Source of the DNA: CBDFKS01 sp965248905
GTDB taxonomy: Bacteria > Chloroflexota > Dehalococcoidia > Lucifugimonadales > JAGWBF01
Assembly (NCBI GenBank): GCA_965248905.1
Contig: CBDFKS010000007.1
Coordinates: 1 to 64,000, forward strand
DNA length: 64,000 nt
Direction: 5' to 3'
The notes under the pieces are model-generated. The model was not told the origin of the DNA, searched no databases, and saw only the letters and a list, made by a program, of their open reading frames with translations. Within the stretch, counting starts at the first letter, position 1; each line of letters starts with the position of its first letter. The position numbers and the translations under genes are program-made. Positions 24,998 to 33,996 of the stretch are shown in pieces.

Positions 24998-26290
24998 TCA
25001 TGCAACTTTGAGCGGCTCAGTCTTTTGCCCCAGAGTCTTGATTTGCCGGCTGCCAATGGCTACGGCCAAGGCGAATGCTATCACAAGAGCGCCACCGACT
25101 CCTACGGCGAATGGTGCTCCCAGGTGGTGGGCGATCTGGCTGGACTGAAGACCGCCTAAGGGTGTCAGGCTCCAGGTAATGGTAAAGAATCCCATTACCC
25201 TGCCCCGAAAATGGTCAGGCACCAGGTGCTGCAGAGTGGTCATCACCATCATTAGATATATGGAGGCACAGATATCCCCGAAGAACACCATCAGCATCGA
25301 TAGCTCGTATTGCTTGGCGTCCGATGTCACTCCGAAGAGGATCAGGAAGACACCGAAGAAAAAAGCTCCTCCGATTAGAAGCCAGCCCTTGTATCGGACC
25401 TTGCTCAGATTGGCGGCTATGATGATGCCGATCAACGCGCCCACACCGGCCGCACCCATCAGCAGCCCGATCTTCTCCGGCCCTACGTCCAGCACCTCGT
25501 CGGCGAACACGGGCATCAAGAAGATGTAGGACATGCCGAACAGGCTCATGAAGAAGGTCATGCCGATCAATAACGAAAAAAGGCTGCTTTGCTTGATGAA
25601 AAGGAAGCCCGACATCATCTCCTTCATAACGCTGCCCTTGGCCCGCTCCACCGGTGAGAGTCTAAGTGATTGGGATATCAGTGCCATGGTGAGGAAGCCT
25701 GCAGCGCTTACGAAGATGGCCGCTGCGATGCTAGCTTGTCCAATAATTATGCCGGCAATGAACGGAGCAAAAATTCGAGTTCCTGTCCATACCGAAGAGT
25801 TCAAGGCCACAGCGTTGGATAGGTGCTTACGGTCAATAAGGCGGGCGAAAATGCTCTGGCGAGTGGGGCTATCAAAGGCTTGCACCGAGCCGATCAGAAA
25901 GGCCCCGATCAATACGTGCCATTGGTTCACAAGGTCCAATACCGTGAGCACAGCGAGTACAATCACAATGGCGCATGTGGTGGACTGGGTCAGTCTCAGA
26001 AGTTTTAGGGGATTTAACCTGTCGGCGAAGACACCCCCAAAGATAGTCAGTACGATGGCAGGGAGTGCGATGGCGGTGCTCATATATCCCAGGTATCTGG
26101 CGTCGCCGGTCAACTCGTTGGTTATCAGCCAGCCCAGAGAAAAGGTTATCAGCATCTGATAGCCGCTGGCCGATGCTAATAATCCGAGCCAGTAGTTACG
26201 AAAGTGGGGATACCGGAGTGCAATAGGGAGATGCATTCTCTGCCGTAAGGGCGCTGTGGCCCCTGCGAGCAGAGGAATAGAAGGCTTCAT
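24998..26290 (-). CDS. MFS transporter, MFS_3 (EntS/drug-efflux-like) type
   Basis: 430 residues with about 12 hydrophobic segments. The family signs are FRNYWLGLLASASGYQML near the start, a loop GGVFADRLNPLKLLRLTQ between helices 2 and 3, and FDSPTRQSIFARLIDRKHLSNAVALNSS, characteristic of the MFS_3/transmembrane secretion effector group. The exported compound is unknown. It is the last gene of a unit cmk-plsC-small ORF-MFS, 4 bases after the small ORF. Confidence 0.85.
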   Translation of the reverse strand: MKPSIPLLAGATAPLRQRMHLPIALRYPHFRNYWLGLLASASGYQMLITFSLGWLITNELTGDARYLGYMSTAIALPAIVLTIFGGVFADRLNPLKLLRLTQSTTCAIVIVLAVLTVLDLVNQWHVLIGAFLIGSVQAFDSPTRQSIFARLIDRKHLSNAVALNSSVWTGTRIFAPFIAGIIIGQASIAAAIFVSAAGFLTMALISQSLRLSPVERAKGSVMKEMMSGFLFIKQSSLFSLLIGMTFFMSLFGMSYIFLMPVFADEVLDVGPEKIGLLMGAAGVGALIGIIIAANLSKVRYKGWLLIGGAFFFGVFLILFGVTSDAKQYELSMLMVFFGDICASIYLMMVMTTLQHLVPDHFRGRVMGFFTITWSLTPLGGLQSSQIAHHLGAPFAVGVGGALVIAFALAVAIGSRQIKTLGQKTEPLKVA

Positions 26291-26294
26291 CCAG

Positions 26295-26513
26295 CTAATC
26301 TTTCGAAGGTATGGTGCCCCAAGTAATATCGTCGGCGTTGGGGGCCATGTTCTGTTCTTTGACCATCTCTCGAATCTTCATAAGAGTCGTATTCACCTCT
26401 GGTGTGAGGAACACCCACTCTGGCTCTTCTGGAATCCAGTATGGAGAGTTGATGCGGACCACCTTATTTTCTTTCGCGCTAAGATAGATGCCGAATTTGG
26501 AGCTTTGTTGCAC
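26295..26513 (-). CDS. Conserved-looking small protein, unknown
   Basis: 72 residues, starting at a GTG that follows AAGGAGGGG with proper spacing. The sequence is soluble, with FGIYLSAKENKVVRINSPYWIPEEPEW and an Asp/Asn-rich C-terminus. No domain is recognised. It sits between plsC (9 bases) and the MFS gene (4 bases), so it is translated within that operon, which supports it being real. Confidence 0.6.
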   Translation of the reverse strand: MQQSSKFGIYLSAKENKVVRINSPYWIPEEPEWVFLTPEVNTTLMKIREMVKEQNMAPNADDITWGTIPSKD

Positions 26514-26522
26514 GTCCCCTCC

Positions 26523-27203
26523 TTAGTGAGCGTCTAGAGGTATAGGGTTGTCTCTACTTTCGATACTTTCGGTAGAGTAGTACCCTCGGTACTCCGGCGG
26601 AAGCAGGTTTGCGACACGATACATTATCATATCAGTCATGTGCTCCAACACTGGCCGGCTTATCTTACCTTCAATCACTGGTAAGCTGAATGGCTCCCCG
26701 ATTGTTACGTTAATGCTGCAAAAGGGAAAAGCTATTCGCCAGAACCCTTGAATGTTCTGACTGCCGGTAATTCCCACGGGCAGAATCGGCGCTTGGGACT
26801 TGGCCGCTACGTATGCTATTCCCGCCATCCCTCGGTTCATTCTAGCATCAGGACTTCTGGTGCCTTCTGGGAAGAGGACGATGGCCTGGTCACGACTTAG
26901 GAGAGACAGGTTCCAACGTAAAGCGGCCATATCCAGTCCATCTCGATTGATAGGGTAGACTCCTACGCTGGTGAGTAGATTAGATGCCACAGGGTTGGCA
27001 AACAAGCTTCGCTTGGCCAAGAAATGCAGCCTCCTCGGTATGCTGGATACCAATATAGGAGGGTCCGCGTTGCTTAGGTGGTTGGGTACTATGATTAAAG
27101 GACCTTTCGGGGGTACGGCCTCTCTTCCATCTACCTTCCACCGAGCGAAGGTGCTGAATGCCATTTTGGCCATCGTCGTCCCGATATTATAGTAAACGGC
27201 CAT
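26523..27203 (-). CDS. plsC: 1-acyl-sn-glycerol-3-phosphate acyltransferase
   Basis: 226 residues. It acylates lysophosphatidic acid to phosphatidic acid in membrane lipid synthesis. The acyltransferase blocks are visible: IVPNHLSNADPP (HX4D, about residue 41), the glycerol phosphate-binding LFPEGTRSPDARMNRG, and VGITGSQNI. Its ATG overlaps the cmk stop codon (TGATG), giving translational coupling. The cmk-plsC order is common in bacteria. Confidence 0.92.
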   Translation of the reverse strand: MAVYYNIGTTMAKMAFSTFARWKVDGREAVPPKGPLIIVPNHLSNADPPILVSSIPRRLHFLAKRSLFANPVASNLLTSVGVYPINRDGLDMAALRWNLSLLSRDQAIVLFPEGTRSPDARMNRGMAGIAYVAAKSQAPILPVGITGSQNIQGFWRIAFPFCSINVTIGEPFSLPVIEGKISRPVLEHMTDMIMYRVANLLPPEYRGYYSTESIESRDNPIPLDAH

Positions 27204-27868
27204 CAGTCGTGCTCTACAAGCTCCATTATATTGTCCATCACCTGATCGAGGCTAAGGCCGTCGGTGTCCAAATGGATGGCGTCTTCAGCAGGCCTAAGAG
27301 GCGAATGACTGCGGCTAGTGTCCAGCTTGTCACGCTCCCGCAAGTCCTTGAGCACTTGATCGTATTCCACACTGTACCCCTGACAGTCTAGCTCGGTGTA
27401 TCGACGCCTCGCTCTTTCGTCGACGGAGGCCCGTAGAAATAGCTTGAGGTCGGCGTCGGGTAGCACTACCGTGCCCACATCCCGACCAACGGCTACTATT
27501 CCGCCCGCTTTAGCGATCTCTCGCTGCTGCTCCACTAGGGCAACTCGGACGTCGGCCACCTTCGCTACCAAAGACACCGCCCGGTCTACCTTCGGCTGTC
27601 GCAACTCGTCTCCCACCTCTTGGCCATCTATCAGCACCACGTTATCGATGTGGTCTTTCAATCGTATGACCGTGTCCCGAGCCAGATGGCCAAGGCGTGC
27701 TTCGTCCTCAATAGCTAGCTCTTTTTCCAGAGCCAGCCAGGTCAGCGCGCGATACATGATTCCAGTGTCCAGAAACCTGTACTCCAGGTTTTTTGAAAGC
27801 ATTTTACCTAGGGAGGTTTTTCCAGTGGCCACGGCTCCATCAATCGCTATTACGGTTGGCCTTGGCAA
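27203..27868 (-). CDS. cmk: Cytidylate kinase
   Basis: 221 residues from a TTG start with a weak AGGAAA upstream. It phosphorylates CMP and dCMP with ATP. Walker A is IDGAVATGKTSLGKML (about residue 10), with the usual GPAGAGKS-like Gly/Ser replaced by GAVATGKT. Other signs are RFLDTGIMYRALTW, RQPKVDRAVSLVAKVADVR, VAVGRDVGTVVLPDADLKLFL and RARRRYTEL. It is the first gene of the cmk-plsC-MFS unit. Confidence 0.93.
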   Translation of the reverse strand: MPRPTVIAIDGAVATGKTSLGKMLSKNLEYRFLDTGIMYRALTWLALEKELAIEDEARLGHLARDTVIRLKDHIDNVVLIDGQEVGDELRQPKVDRAVSLVAKVADVRVALVEQQREIAKAGGIVAVGRDVGTVVLPDADLKLFLRASVDERARRRYTELDCQGYSVEYDQVLKDLRERDKLDTSRSHSPLRPAEDAIHLDTDGLSLDQVMDNIMELVEHD

Positions 27869-27917
27869 TTTCCTGCCTTGATGATGTAGTATGGGACGTG
27901 CTGTGCTGTCGAGGCTA

Positions 27918-28073
27918 TTAGACCTCAGTCAACCAAGATTTGATATGCGCCTGTCACCTCCACTCTAACTCTCCCCCGTCAAGGGGAAGAGAACAAGTCC
28001 CTTCCCCCTCGATGGGGGAAGGTTAGGATGGGGGTGAAACGATGCATCGATTTTAAAGTTGACTGAATACTAG
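27918..28073. repeat. 156-bp inverted-repeat element, copy A (MITE-like)
   Basis: The core arms TCACCTCCACTCTAACTCTC and their imperfect reverse complement flank a short centre with AAGAGAACAAGTCCCTTCC. The outer arms are CAGTCAACC and GTTGACTG. The element shares its whole length and orientation with 53543-53697, and has no coding capacity. It occupies most of the 260 bases between cmk and the PAP2 gene. Confidence 0.85.
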
Positions 28074-28128
28074 CAGCCCGGCACGAACCAACTAGAAGTA
28101 TATATTACACGGAGAATAGTGTATAGGT

Positions 28129-28767
28129 TTGACACCCCTCCAAAAGATAACCATCGGTAGGTTAGGACTTGTCGCGGCCATTTGTGCTCTCGGCGGCTTG
28201 TCCTATCTGGCCTCTGTCCACGAGACATTTCCCGGCGATGTTGGGGCAATCGAGAGATTCCAGGCCCATAGAAGTGCCTGGTTGGATGATGCGGCTGTTG
28301 CGGCTACTACACTCGCCAATGTCTCCGTGGCTATCTCATCAACTGTCGCGATTTCCTTTGTGCTATTGGCATTTCAGAGGAAAGCCGATGCTTTGATCGT
28401 CTTGCTGGTGCTGCTTCCCCAAGGAATCGCTCTCGCTATCAAGGAGCTTGTGGGACGTGACAGACCTGATTTTTCATTATTAGTGTCGCTTCCACACAAC
28501 CCGGCGTTCCCCAGCGGTCACGCCGTTCACGCCTTGTTACTGTTCGGTATTCTTATGGTCATAGTTGCGGGAATGATAAAGCCACGTTGGCTAAAGGTGA
28601 CCATTCAGACCGTGCTGGGGCTCATGATCCTGGCTTGTGGAGCTTCAAGGGTGTATCTCGGCATCCACTGGCCCAGCGATGTGGTCGGAGGATATTTGCT
28701 GGCCGGGATCTCGCTGGTGTTTCTCGTTTGGCTGCGAAAAAAGCTGTTAGTTAGGGGTCTCCAGTAA
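28129..28767 (+). CDS. PAP2-superfamily membrane phosphatase
   Basis: 212 residues with about five or six hydrophobic segments. The phosphatase signature is complete: KELVGRDRP (motif 1), PAFPSGHAVH (motif 2, catalytic His) and SRVYLGIHWPSDVVGG (motif 3). It probably removes phosphate from undecaprenyl pyrophosphate, phosphatidic acid or a related lipid; which one cannot be told. The start is a TTG with GGAGAA about 10 bases upstream, so the exact start is moderately uncertain. It precedes the cvpA-like gene on the same strand. Confidence 0.88.
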   Translation: MTPLQKITIGRLGLVAAICALGGLSYLASVHETFPGDVGAIERFQAHRSAWLDDAAVAATTLANVSVAISSTVAISFVLLAFQRKADALIVLLVLLPQGIALAIKELVGRDRPDFSLLVSLPHNPAFPSGHAVHALLLFGILMVIVAGMIKPRWLKVTIQTVLGLMILACGASRVYLGIHWPSDVVGGYLLAGISLVFLVWLRKKLLVRGLQ

Positions 28768-28842
28768 TTCTTTCCCACGTAGTCAGCGTGTTAGACTGGG
28801 AATCTACCCTTACGTGATGCTGTTGGGGTTTCTGGAGGCCCA

Positions 28843-29331
28843 ATGAACTGGCTGGATATCGCGATACTGGCGATGATCGGATCGATTGCCCTGGCCGGGC
28901 TGGGGATGGGTGGTGTCAACATAGCGGTGACAGGAGCAGGTGTCCTTGCAGGCATCGCGCTCTCCAGTCGCTTGCAAGACCAGGTCAGGCCTCTGATCTC
29001 TCGATTCACGGAGAACGACAACGCGGCGGAGTTGGGGGCGTTCATAGCCATCTTCATCATTGTTTTGATTGCTTCAGTCGTAGTTGGGTTCGTGGCACGT
29101 TCATTATTGAAAAGTCTCATGTTGGGGTGGATGGACAAGCTCTTGGGGCTGGGACTGGGGGTAGTGGTCTCCTTAGCTATAGGCTCAGCCGTTCTGTCGA
29201 CGGTGCAGGGCTATCCCGTGTTGGGCCTGGAAAACACTATAGACGAGTCCACCCTTGGAACTTTTCTGGCTGACAACTTCGACGTGGTGCTGAGAACTCT
29301 CAGGTTTGTGCCAGATGATCTAGGCACTTGA
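28843..29331 (+). CDS. CvpA-family membrane protein
   Basis: 162 residues with four hydrophobic segments. The opening MNWLDIAILAMIG, the Gly-rich first helix pair and FIAIFIIVLIASVVVGFVARSLLKSLMLGWMDKLLGLGLGVVVSL fit the CvpA/colicin V production family (Pfam CvpA). Its molecular role in most bacteria is unclear. The last third (ENTIDESTLGTFLADNF) is soluble. It is 75 bases after the PAP2 gene. Confidence 0.75.
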   Translation: MNWLDIAILAMIGSIALAGLGMGGVNIAVTGAGVLAGIALSSRLQDQVRPLISRFTENDNAAELGAFIAIFIIVLIASVVVGFVARSLLKSLMLGWMDKLLGLGLGVVVSLAIGSAVLSTVQGYPVLGLENTIDESTLGTFLADNFDVVLRTLRFVPDDLGT

Positions 29332-29439
29332 CATAACATTTTCGCCTAAAGACCTTTTGAACTGTATAAATTCCGATGCGTATGTTGCCCTTCAAACCTC
29401 GTTGGCCGAGACATCTGGTTAAAGTCATATCTCTAGTAT

Positions 29440-29445
29440 TATAAT
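29440..29445 (+). promoter_or_regulatory. -10 element giving a probable leaderless transcript
   Basis: TATAAT ends 7 bases before the ATG at 29453, so the transcript should begin at or next to the start codon. No Shine-Dalgarno is present. The -35 region is poor. Confidence 0.55.
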
Positions 29446-29452
29446 TGTTTGT

Positions 29453-30013
29453 ATGCTGAGTTCGTCGGTTCTGGTGCTCAATCTGGATTACGAGCCTATT
29501 AACGTATGTAATGTCAGGAGAGCTGTAATCCTTCTAGACAAGGGCAAGGCAGAACTGCTGGAAAATGGCAGGGGGGAGATTCACACAGCCACCTTGACCC
29601 TTACCGTTCCTTCGGTAATTCGTCTCGGGTACCTGGTCAAGCGCCATTTCGCTCAGAGAAAGCTGTCCAAGAAAGAGATCTTTCTGCGAGATCGGTATTT
29701 ATGCCAGTATTGCAGCCTCCAGACCAAAGACCTGACGATAGACCACGTAGTACCCCGACGTCAGGACGGCGTACACACATGGGAAAACGTGGTGAGTGCG
29801 TGCATTCCTTGCAACCGCCGCAAGGCGGGTAGGACCCCTGCCGAGGCGGGGATGCAACTACGAAGGCAGCCAAAGGCGCCTTATCCCAGCCCTTACTATA
29901 TCCTGCACAACCGCACGATCCTGGAGGAGTGGCGTAAGTTCATTCCATGGGCCCACTTCGGATTGGACCAAATATCCAATGCCCAAGGGCCCGACGCTAA
30001 GTCTTCCCCTTGA
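29453..30013 (+). CDS. HNH endonuclease-family protein
   Basis: 186 residues. The N-terminal part has VLVLNLDYEPINVCNVRRAVILL. The HNH nuclease is at about residues 80-125: FLRDRYLCQYC, the DHVVPRRQDG motif (His metal/catalytic), TWENVVSACIPCNRRKAG with a second Cys pair. The Cys pairs bind zinc and the HNH loop cleaves DNA. This is the widespread chromosomal HNH type with VLNLDYEPI, not a homing enzyme; its cellular role is not established. The -10 spacing suggests leaderless translation. Confidence 0.85.
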   Translation: MLSSSVLVLNLDYEPINVCNVRRAVILLDKGKAELLENGRGEIHTATLTLTVPSVIRLGYLVKRHFAQRKLSKKEIFLRDRYLCQYCSLQTKDLTIDHVVPRRQDGVHTWENVVSACIPCNRRKAGRTPAEAGMQLRRQPKAPYPSPYYILHNRTILEEWRKFIPWAHFGLDQISNAQGPDAKSSP

Positions 30014-30037
30014 TGAGCTCTTACGCCCAACGGCTTT

Positions 30038-31057
30038 TTAAGCTTTCGCCTTATCGCCCGGTACGCTTAGCATAAGCACCTCCAGAGCCAGGCGGGCGTT
30101 GGCGTTGTGCTCCAGGGCGTCGATGGCGGACTGAATTGCTCTAATGAAGCTAGCAATTTGCGCGGTGCTGACCTTGGATGCCCTGTCCTCCAGGACATTT
30201 ATCCAGTCGGAATTGTAGAGGAACTCTGACGCTCCCTCCTTGATCAGTAGCAGGTCTCTCCACCATCTAAGCCACAGGTAGAACACCTCCTTGGCTTCAT
30301 CTCTTCTCCTGTAGAATAGGGAAGCCAGATCGGAGGCGTACTGAAACCTCTCTTCCAGGCTGGCCGCGGATATATGGGATATTCGTTCCAATTTTTCGGC
30401 ACGGTCCTCCATAATGGAAGGGTTCCTCGCAGCGGATAGGGCCCAGCCCAGACGTCCCATTGATAGGTGGGCCAGCAGGTCGGCCTCTTGCTGACCGAGG
30501 TTCTCGGTCTCGACCAGGTCCTGCGCAATTTGGATTACGGATAGCGGTCTGAGCTCCAGACGACGGCAACGGGAACGTATCGTGGGGAGTAGTGCGTCCT
30601 CCTGGCCGGTTAGTAACATGATCAACACCTGGGGAGGAGGCTCTTCCAAGGTTTTGAGAAGGGCGTTGGAGGCCTCCTCGCTCATATACTCGGCCCCGTC
30701 GAAGATAAAGACCCGTTGATCGCCTTCATAGGGCTTGAGGTTAGCCTGGCGCTGGACCTCTCTAACGTTGTTTATCCCTATCTCGGTTCTGTTGGATGCT
30801 TGCCCCTCATCCTGATTTAGTCCGATGATCATCACGTCAGCGTGCTGGGAGTTGGCGATACGCAGGCACTGTTTACATTCTCCGCAGGGAGCGTCCTCTG
30901 GGACCAGACAGTTGACCGCTTGGGCTATGTTAATCGCCAGGGTACGTTTTCCGGTCTGAGGCGGGCCTACTATAACATAGGAATGGGCGTACCGGCCTTC
31001 CTTCAGGCTTCTGTCTATCTGTCGTATAAGGGTGTCATGCCCTCGTAATTGCCACAT
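30038..31057 (-). CDS. holB: DNA polymerase III delta-prime subunit
   Basis: 339 residues. It is part of the clamp loader. The AAA+ module contains SYVIVGPPQTGKRTLAINIAQ (Walker A), a zinc module CGECKQCLRI, VFIFDGAEYMSEEASNALLKTLEEPP (Walker B-like) and the IRSRCRRLELRPL sensor/arginine finger SRC motif. The C-terminal collar domain is about 200-330. It lies 14 bases after lysA on the same strand. It is distinguished from dnaX (47477-49207) by length and the lack of a second domain set. Confidence 0.9.
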   Translation of the reverse strand: MWQLRGHDTLIRQIDRSLKEGRYAHSYVIVGPPQTGKRTLAINIAQAVNCLVPEDAPCGECKQCLRIANSQHADVMIIGLNQDEGQASNRTEIGINNVREVQRQANLKPYEGDQRVFIFDGAEYMSEEASNALLKTLEEPPPQVLIMLLTGQEDALLPTIRSRCRRLELRPLSVIQIAQDLVETENLGQQEADLLAHLSMGRLGWALSAARNPSIMEDRAEKLERISHISAASLEERFQYASDLASLFYRRRDEAKEVFYLWLRWWRDLLLIKEGASEFLYNSDWINVLEDRASKVSTAQIASFIRAIQSAIDALEHNANARLALEVLMLSVPGDKAKA

Positions 31058-31071
31058 GGCTTATACGTTGC

Positions 31072-32379
31072 TCAGAGTACATCACAAAGCATCATGTCCT
31101 CGTAGCTCTCCTTGCGTCGGATGAGGCGAGGGCTTCCGTCCTTGACCAGGATTATAGGCGGCCGGGGGTTTAAATTGTAGACACTGGCCATTGAGAGGCA
31201 GTAAGCCCCTGCGGCGGGTATGGCTATGACGTCGTTTTCCTCCAGAGGTGGTAGCGGCACATCTCGCACCAACACATCGCCAGATTCGCAATATTTGCCG
31301 GCGATAGTAACGATATCTGAGGGCTCCAAGTTCACTTTTCCCGCGGCCACCGCCTCATATGCCGCATCGTATAGCGCCGGTCGAATGTTATCGCCCATAC
31401 CCCCATCCACAGACACGTACTTTCGGATGCCCGGAATGTCCTTCACTGCACCCACACGATAAAGAGCGACTCCGGCACGGCCCACAATGGCACGGCCGGG
31501 CTCCACCACTAGGCGAGGAGGTTTCATGCCCAGGGACTGGCAGTTGGATAGCATGGATGAGACGATGGCCTCAGCATATTCAGCTATAGATGGTGGCTCC
31601 TGGTCCGCGGTATAAGCAATGGCGAACCCACCGCCGGGGCTGATCTCCTGAAGTGTCAGGCCTTCCTCCCTGAACTGGGAGGCGAAGTTCAACACCACCT
31701 CCATGCCCAATTGGTAAGGTTCCAGCTCGAAGATGGGTGAGCCCAGGTGAAAGTGTAGTCCTACCAGATTTAGATTGGGTCTGTTCAGTGCTGAAAGGAT
31801 GGCTTCCTTAGCTTGTCCGGTCTCGATTGGAAAGCCGAATTTGCTGTCCAGGGTACCTGTAGTGGTGTGGACGTGGGTGTGGGGATCTATGCCGGGCGAG
31901 ACGCGGACCAGCACATCCTGTACTTTGCCCGCGTCTCGCGCCAGCGTATCCATCAGCTCGAGCTCGTGGAAGCTGTCCAACACAACTCGGCCGATGTCCC
32001 ACTCCAGGGCCTCTTGCAGCTCCTGGCGTCCCTTATTGTTGCCGTGGAAATAGACCGTCTCCGGAGGGAATCCCACGGCCCTCGCCACCGCCAGTTCCCC
32101 CCCAGAGACCACATCCAGACCGAGACCCTCTTCCATGAGTATGCGAGCAAGAGACGGGTTCACGTAGGCTTTGCAGGCGTAGCTCACCGTGCTATCCGCA
32201 TGGCGTTTGCGAAACTCCTGGACGAACTCGCGACACCGGCTTCTGAGCATCTCCTCGTCAAAGACGTAGAGGGGCGTGCCGAACTGGGAGACCAGGTCAA
32301 GGGTGTCGCAGCCTCCAATGGCCAGATGGCCCAGGGCGTTGATTTCGGTAGTCTGTGGAAATACCTTCTCAGAAAACAT
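31072..32379 (-). CDS. lysA: Diaminopimelate decarboxylase
   Basis: 435 residues. It makes lysine from meso-diaminopimelate. It is a fold-type III PLP enzyme: PLP Lys in VSYACKAYVNPSLA (about residue 68), LGLDVVSGGEL, YFHGNNKGRQEL, HFHLGSPIFELEPY (usually HIGSQ), EISPGGGFAIAY, VEPGRAIVG, ISVDGGM-type VSVDGGMGDNIRPALY and the substrate Cys in GKYCESGDVL. It lies between the DUF4349 lipoprotein gene and holB, with short gaps, in one transcription unit. Confidence 0.93.
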   Translation of the reverse strand: MFSEKVFPQTTEINALGHLAIGGCDTLDLVSQFGTPLYVFDEEMLRSRCREFVQEFRKRHADSTVSYACKAYVNPSLARILMEEGLGLDVVSGGELAVARAVGFPPETVYFHGNNKGRQELQEALEWDIGRVVLDSFHELELMDTLARDAGKVQDVLVRVSPGIDPHTHVHTTTGTLDSKFGFPIETGQAKEAILSALNRPNLNLVGLHFHLGSPIFELEPYQLGMEVVLNFASQFREEGLTLQEISPGGGFAIAYTADQEPPSIAEYAEAIVSSMLSNCQSLGMKPPRLVVEPGRAIVGRAGVALYRVGAVKDIPGIRKYVSVDGGMGDNIRPALYDAAYEAVAAGKVNLEPSDIVTIAGKYCESGDVLVRDVPLPPLEENDVIAIPAAGAYCLSMASVYNLNPRPPIILVKDGSPRLIRRKESYEDMMLCDVL

Positions 32380-32391
32380 CTAGCGCTTCTC

Positions 32392-33996
32392 CTAGCTTCT
32401 TCTTGCCGACCTGCGCTGGCGCCACACCAGATACGCGCCTACTGCGAGGGCAGCCACCCATAACGGGCTGAGTATACCCACCCAGATGCCGGCTCGAGCC
32501 AGGCCTCGGCCCGTTGAGCCCAATGCGCCTACAGCGTCATCTTTCACTGATCCTGCGCTAAAGGATGTTGCCTCTGCCACGAAGACGTGGAGAGTGTCTG
32601 TACCCTTAACTTCTCCGGTCTCGGTGGTGCCATTGACAGTGAGGGTCACGTTGAAAGCAATCGGGCGATGGTTGGGATAGACGTGAGTCGCCGAAGTGGT
32701 GGTATCGGTGCCCGAAAGGTCTCCGGTGACTGGCTCGGAGCCGTCGCCAAAGTCCCAGCGGAAAGTCAAGTCCTCTATGCCTTCGGGTCGAGTGAAAGAG
32801 CCTGTGAGGGTTAGCTTTTCACCCTCCTCCACCGTCATGTCAACGCCCGCGAATACCTCAATATTGGGGACTCTAGAAACGGTGGTGATGAGGGTGTCCT
32901 CGCCTTCTGAGATACCTGCTTCGCCGGTGCCGGTAATGTTGAAGGTCACGATAAATGGGGAGTCCTGTATGTCGCGATAGAAATGAGTTACGGTCGCTGT
33001 AGTGCGAGATTCACCGTCCACGGTAGGTGCGGTGCGGGTCCCCATAACCGGCCTGGAGCCGTCGCCGAAGTCCCACTCATAGCGGAACTCGTCGATGTCC
33101 TCCGGGGGTGTAAAGGTGGCCCGGAACCTAGCGGCCTCTTCTTCGCTCGAGGTCTGATCGGGCCCGGCATCTACGGTCATCTCGGCCGGCGCCAGCTCAA
33201 GATTGACGTTGATGAGGGAGAAGGCAGAGGTCTCTTCCAGAAGCTTGATCCGCCCCTGCAGCCTTTCGATCCCACCCTGGACGTTAGTAAGCTCTCGCTG
33301 TACCTCCAGCAGCTCTTCCACCTTGCCCGTGCGTTCCATTAGCTTGAGTAGCTGTTCCTCCGTAGCCTGGAGGTTCTTCAATCGTGCCTGATTGTCCACG
33401 TATTCATCGGTTACATCCCGGCTGGTTGAGTTTTCGGACTTCACTTCATGAGCCAGCCCCCGGAGACGGGCTATGGCCTCGTCTACCCGCTCCGCTGGCA
33501 CGCGAATAGCGATAAACCCTCTGTGGATTTCGTTTCGATTAGACCGAAGTACCCAGCCTCCCAGCTCTTGTGCCATGCTGTCCACGGCATCGACGGACTT
33601 CGAAACGTCATTTACGACGAGGGCCATGTCCACCGTACGCACAATTATCCGGTCTTGGACAGGTAGGGACATGGCCAATCGAGAAGCTTCTACTTCAAGG
33701 TTCTTCAACTCTTCGTCTGTCGCTCCGAAATCCGCCACGAATGATGGCGCTATAGCAGGTGCAGGTGTGGGTAACGCTGCCATCGCAACTACCTCTTTCA
33801 TTACTTCGACCGGCACCTCTTTGATCACTTCCCTCTCCACTACGACAGACACCTCTCTGTCGACCGTGGCGATGGCCGTTTGGTTCGTGAAACTATCTGA
33901 TCTCCCATCGGAACTTGCACCGCCGCAGGCCCCTATGCCTATAAGGATTAAGACGGACAGTGCTACTATTAGAAATGGAACCCAGCGCAACTTCAT
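32392..33996 (-). CDS. DUF4349 lipoprotein with two PKD domains and C-terminal anchor
   Basis: About 534 residues. The ATG at 33996 follows AGGAGGG and is preferred over the upstream extension. The signal peptide has lipobox IGIGAC (about residue 22). The DUF4349 part (about 90-285) has IIVRTVDMALVVNDV, ELGGWVLRSNRNE, IAIRVPAERVDEAIARL and a coiled coil (DEYVDNQARLKNLQATEEQL to RLQGRIKLLEETS). Two PKD domains follow, each with RYEWDFGDGS-type motifs (about 310-400, 400-495). A final hydrophobic helix ends in RRSARRS. DUF4349 usually goes straight to its membrane helix; the PKD pair is inserted. Surface-exposed, function unknown. Confidence 0.8.
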   Translation of the reverse strand: MKLRWVPFLIVALSVLILIGIGACGGASSDGRSDSFTNQTAIATVDREVSVVVEREVIKEVPVEVMKEVVAMAALPTPAPAIAPSFVADFGATDEELKNLEVEASRLAMSLPVQDRIIVRTVDMALVVNDVSKSVDAVDSMAQELGGWVLRSNRNEIHRGFIAIRVPAERVDEAIARLRGLAHEVKSENSTSRDVTDEYVDNQARLKNLQATEEQLLKLMERTGKVEELLEVQRELTNVQGGIERLQGRIKLLEETSAFSLINVNLELAPAEMTVDAGPDQTSSEEEAARFRATFTPPEDIDEFRYEWDFGDGSRPVMGTRTAPTVDGESRTTATVTHFYRDIQDSPFIVTFNITGTGEAGISEGEDTLITTVSRVPNIEVFAGVDMTVEEGEKLTLTGSFTRPEGIEDLTFRWDFGDGSEPVTGDLSGTDTTTSATHVYPNHRPIAFNVTLTVNGTTETGEVKGTDTLHVFVAEATSFSAGSVKDDAVGALGSTGRGLARAGIWVGILSPLWVAALAVGAYLVWRQRRSARRS

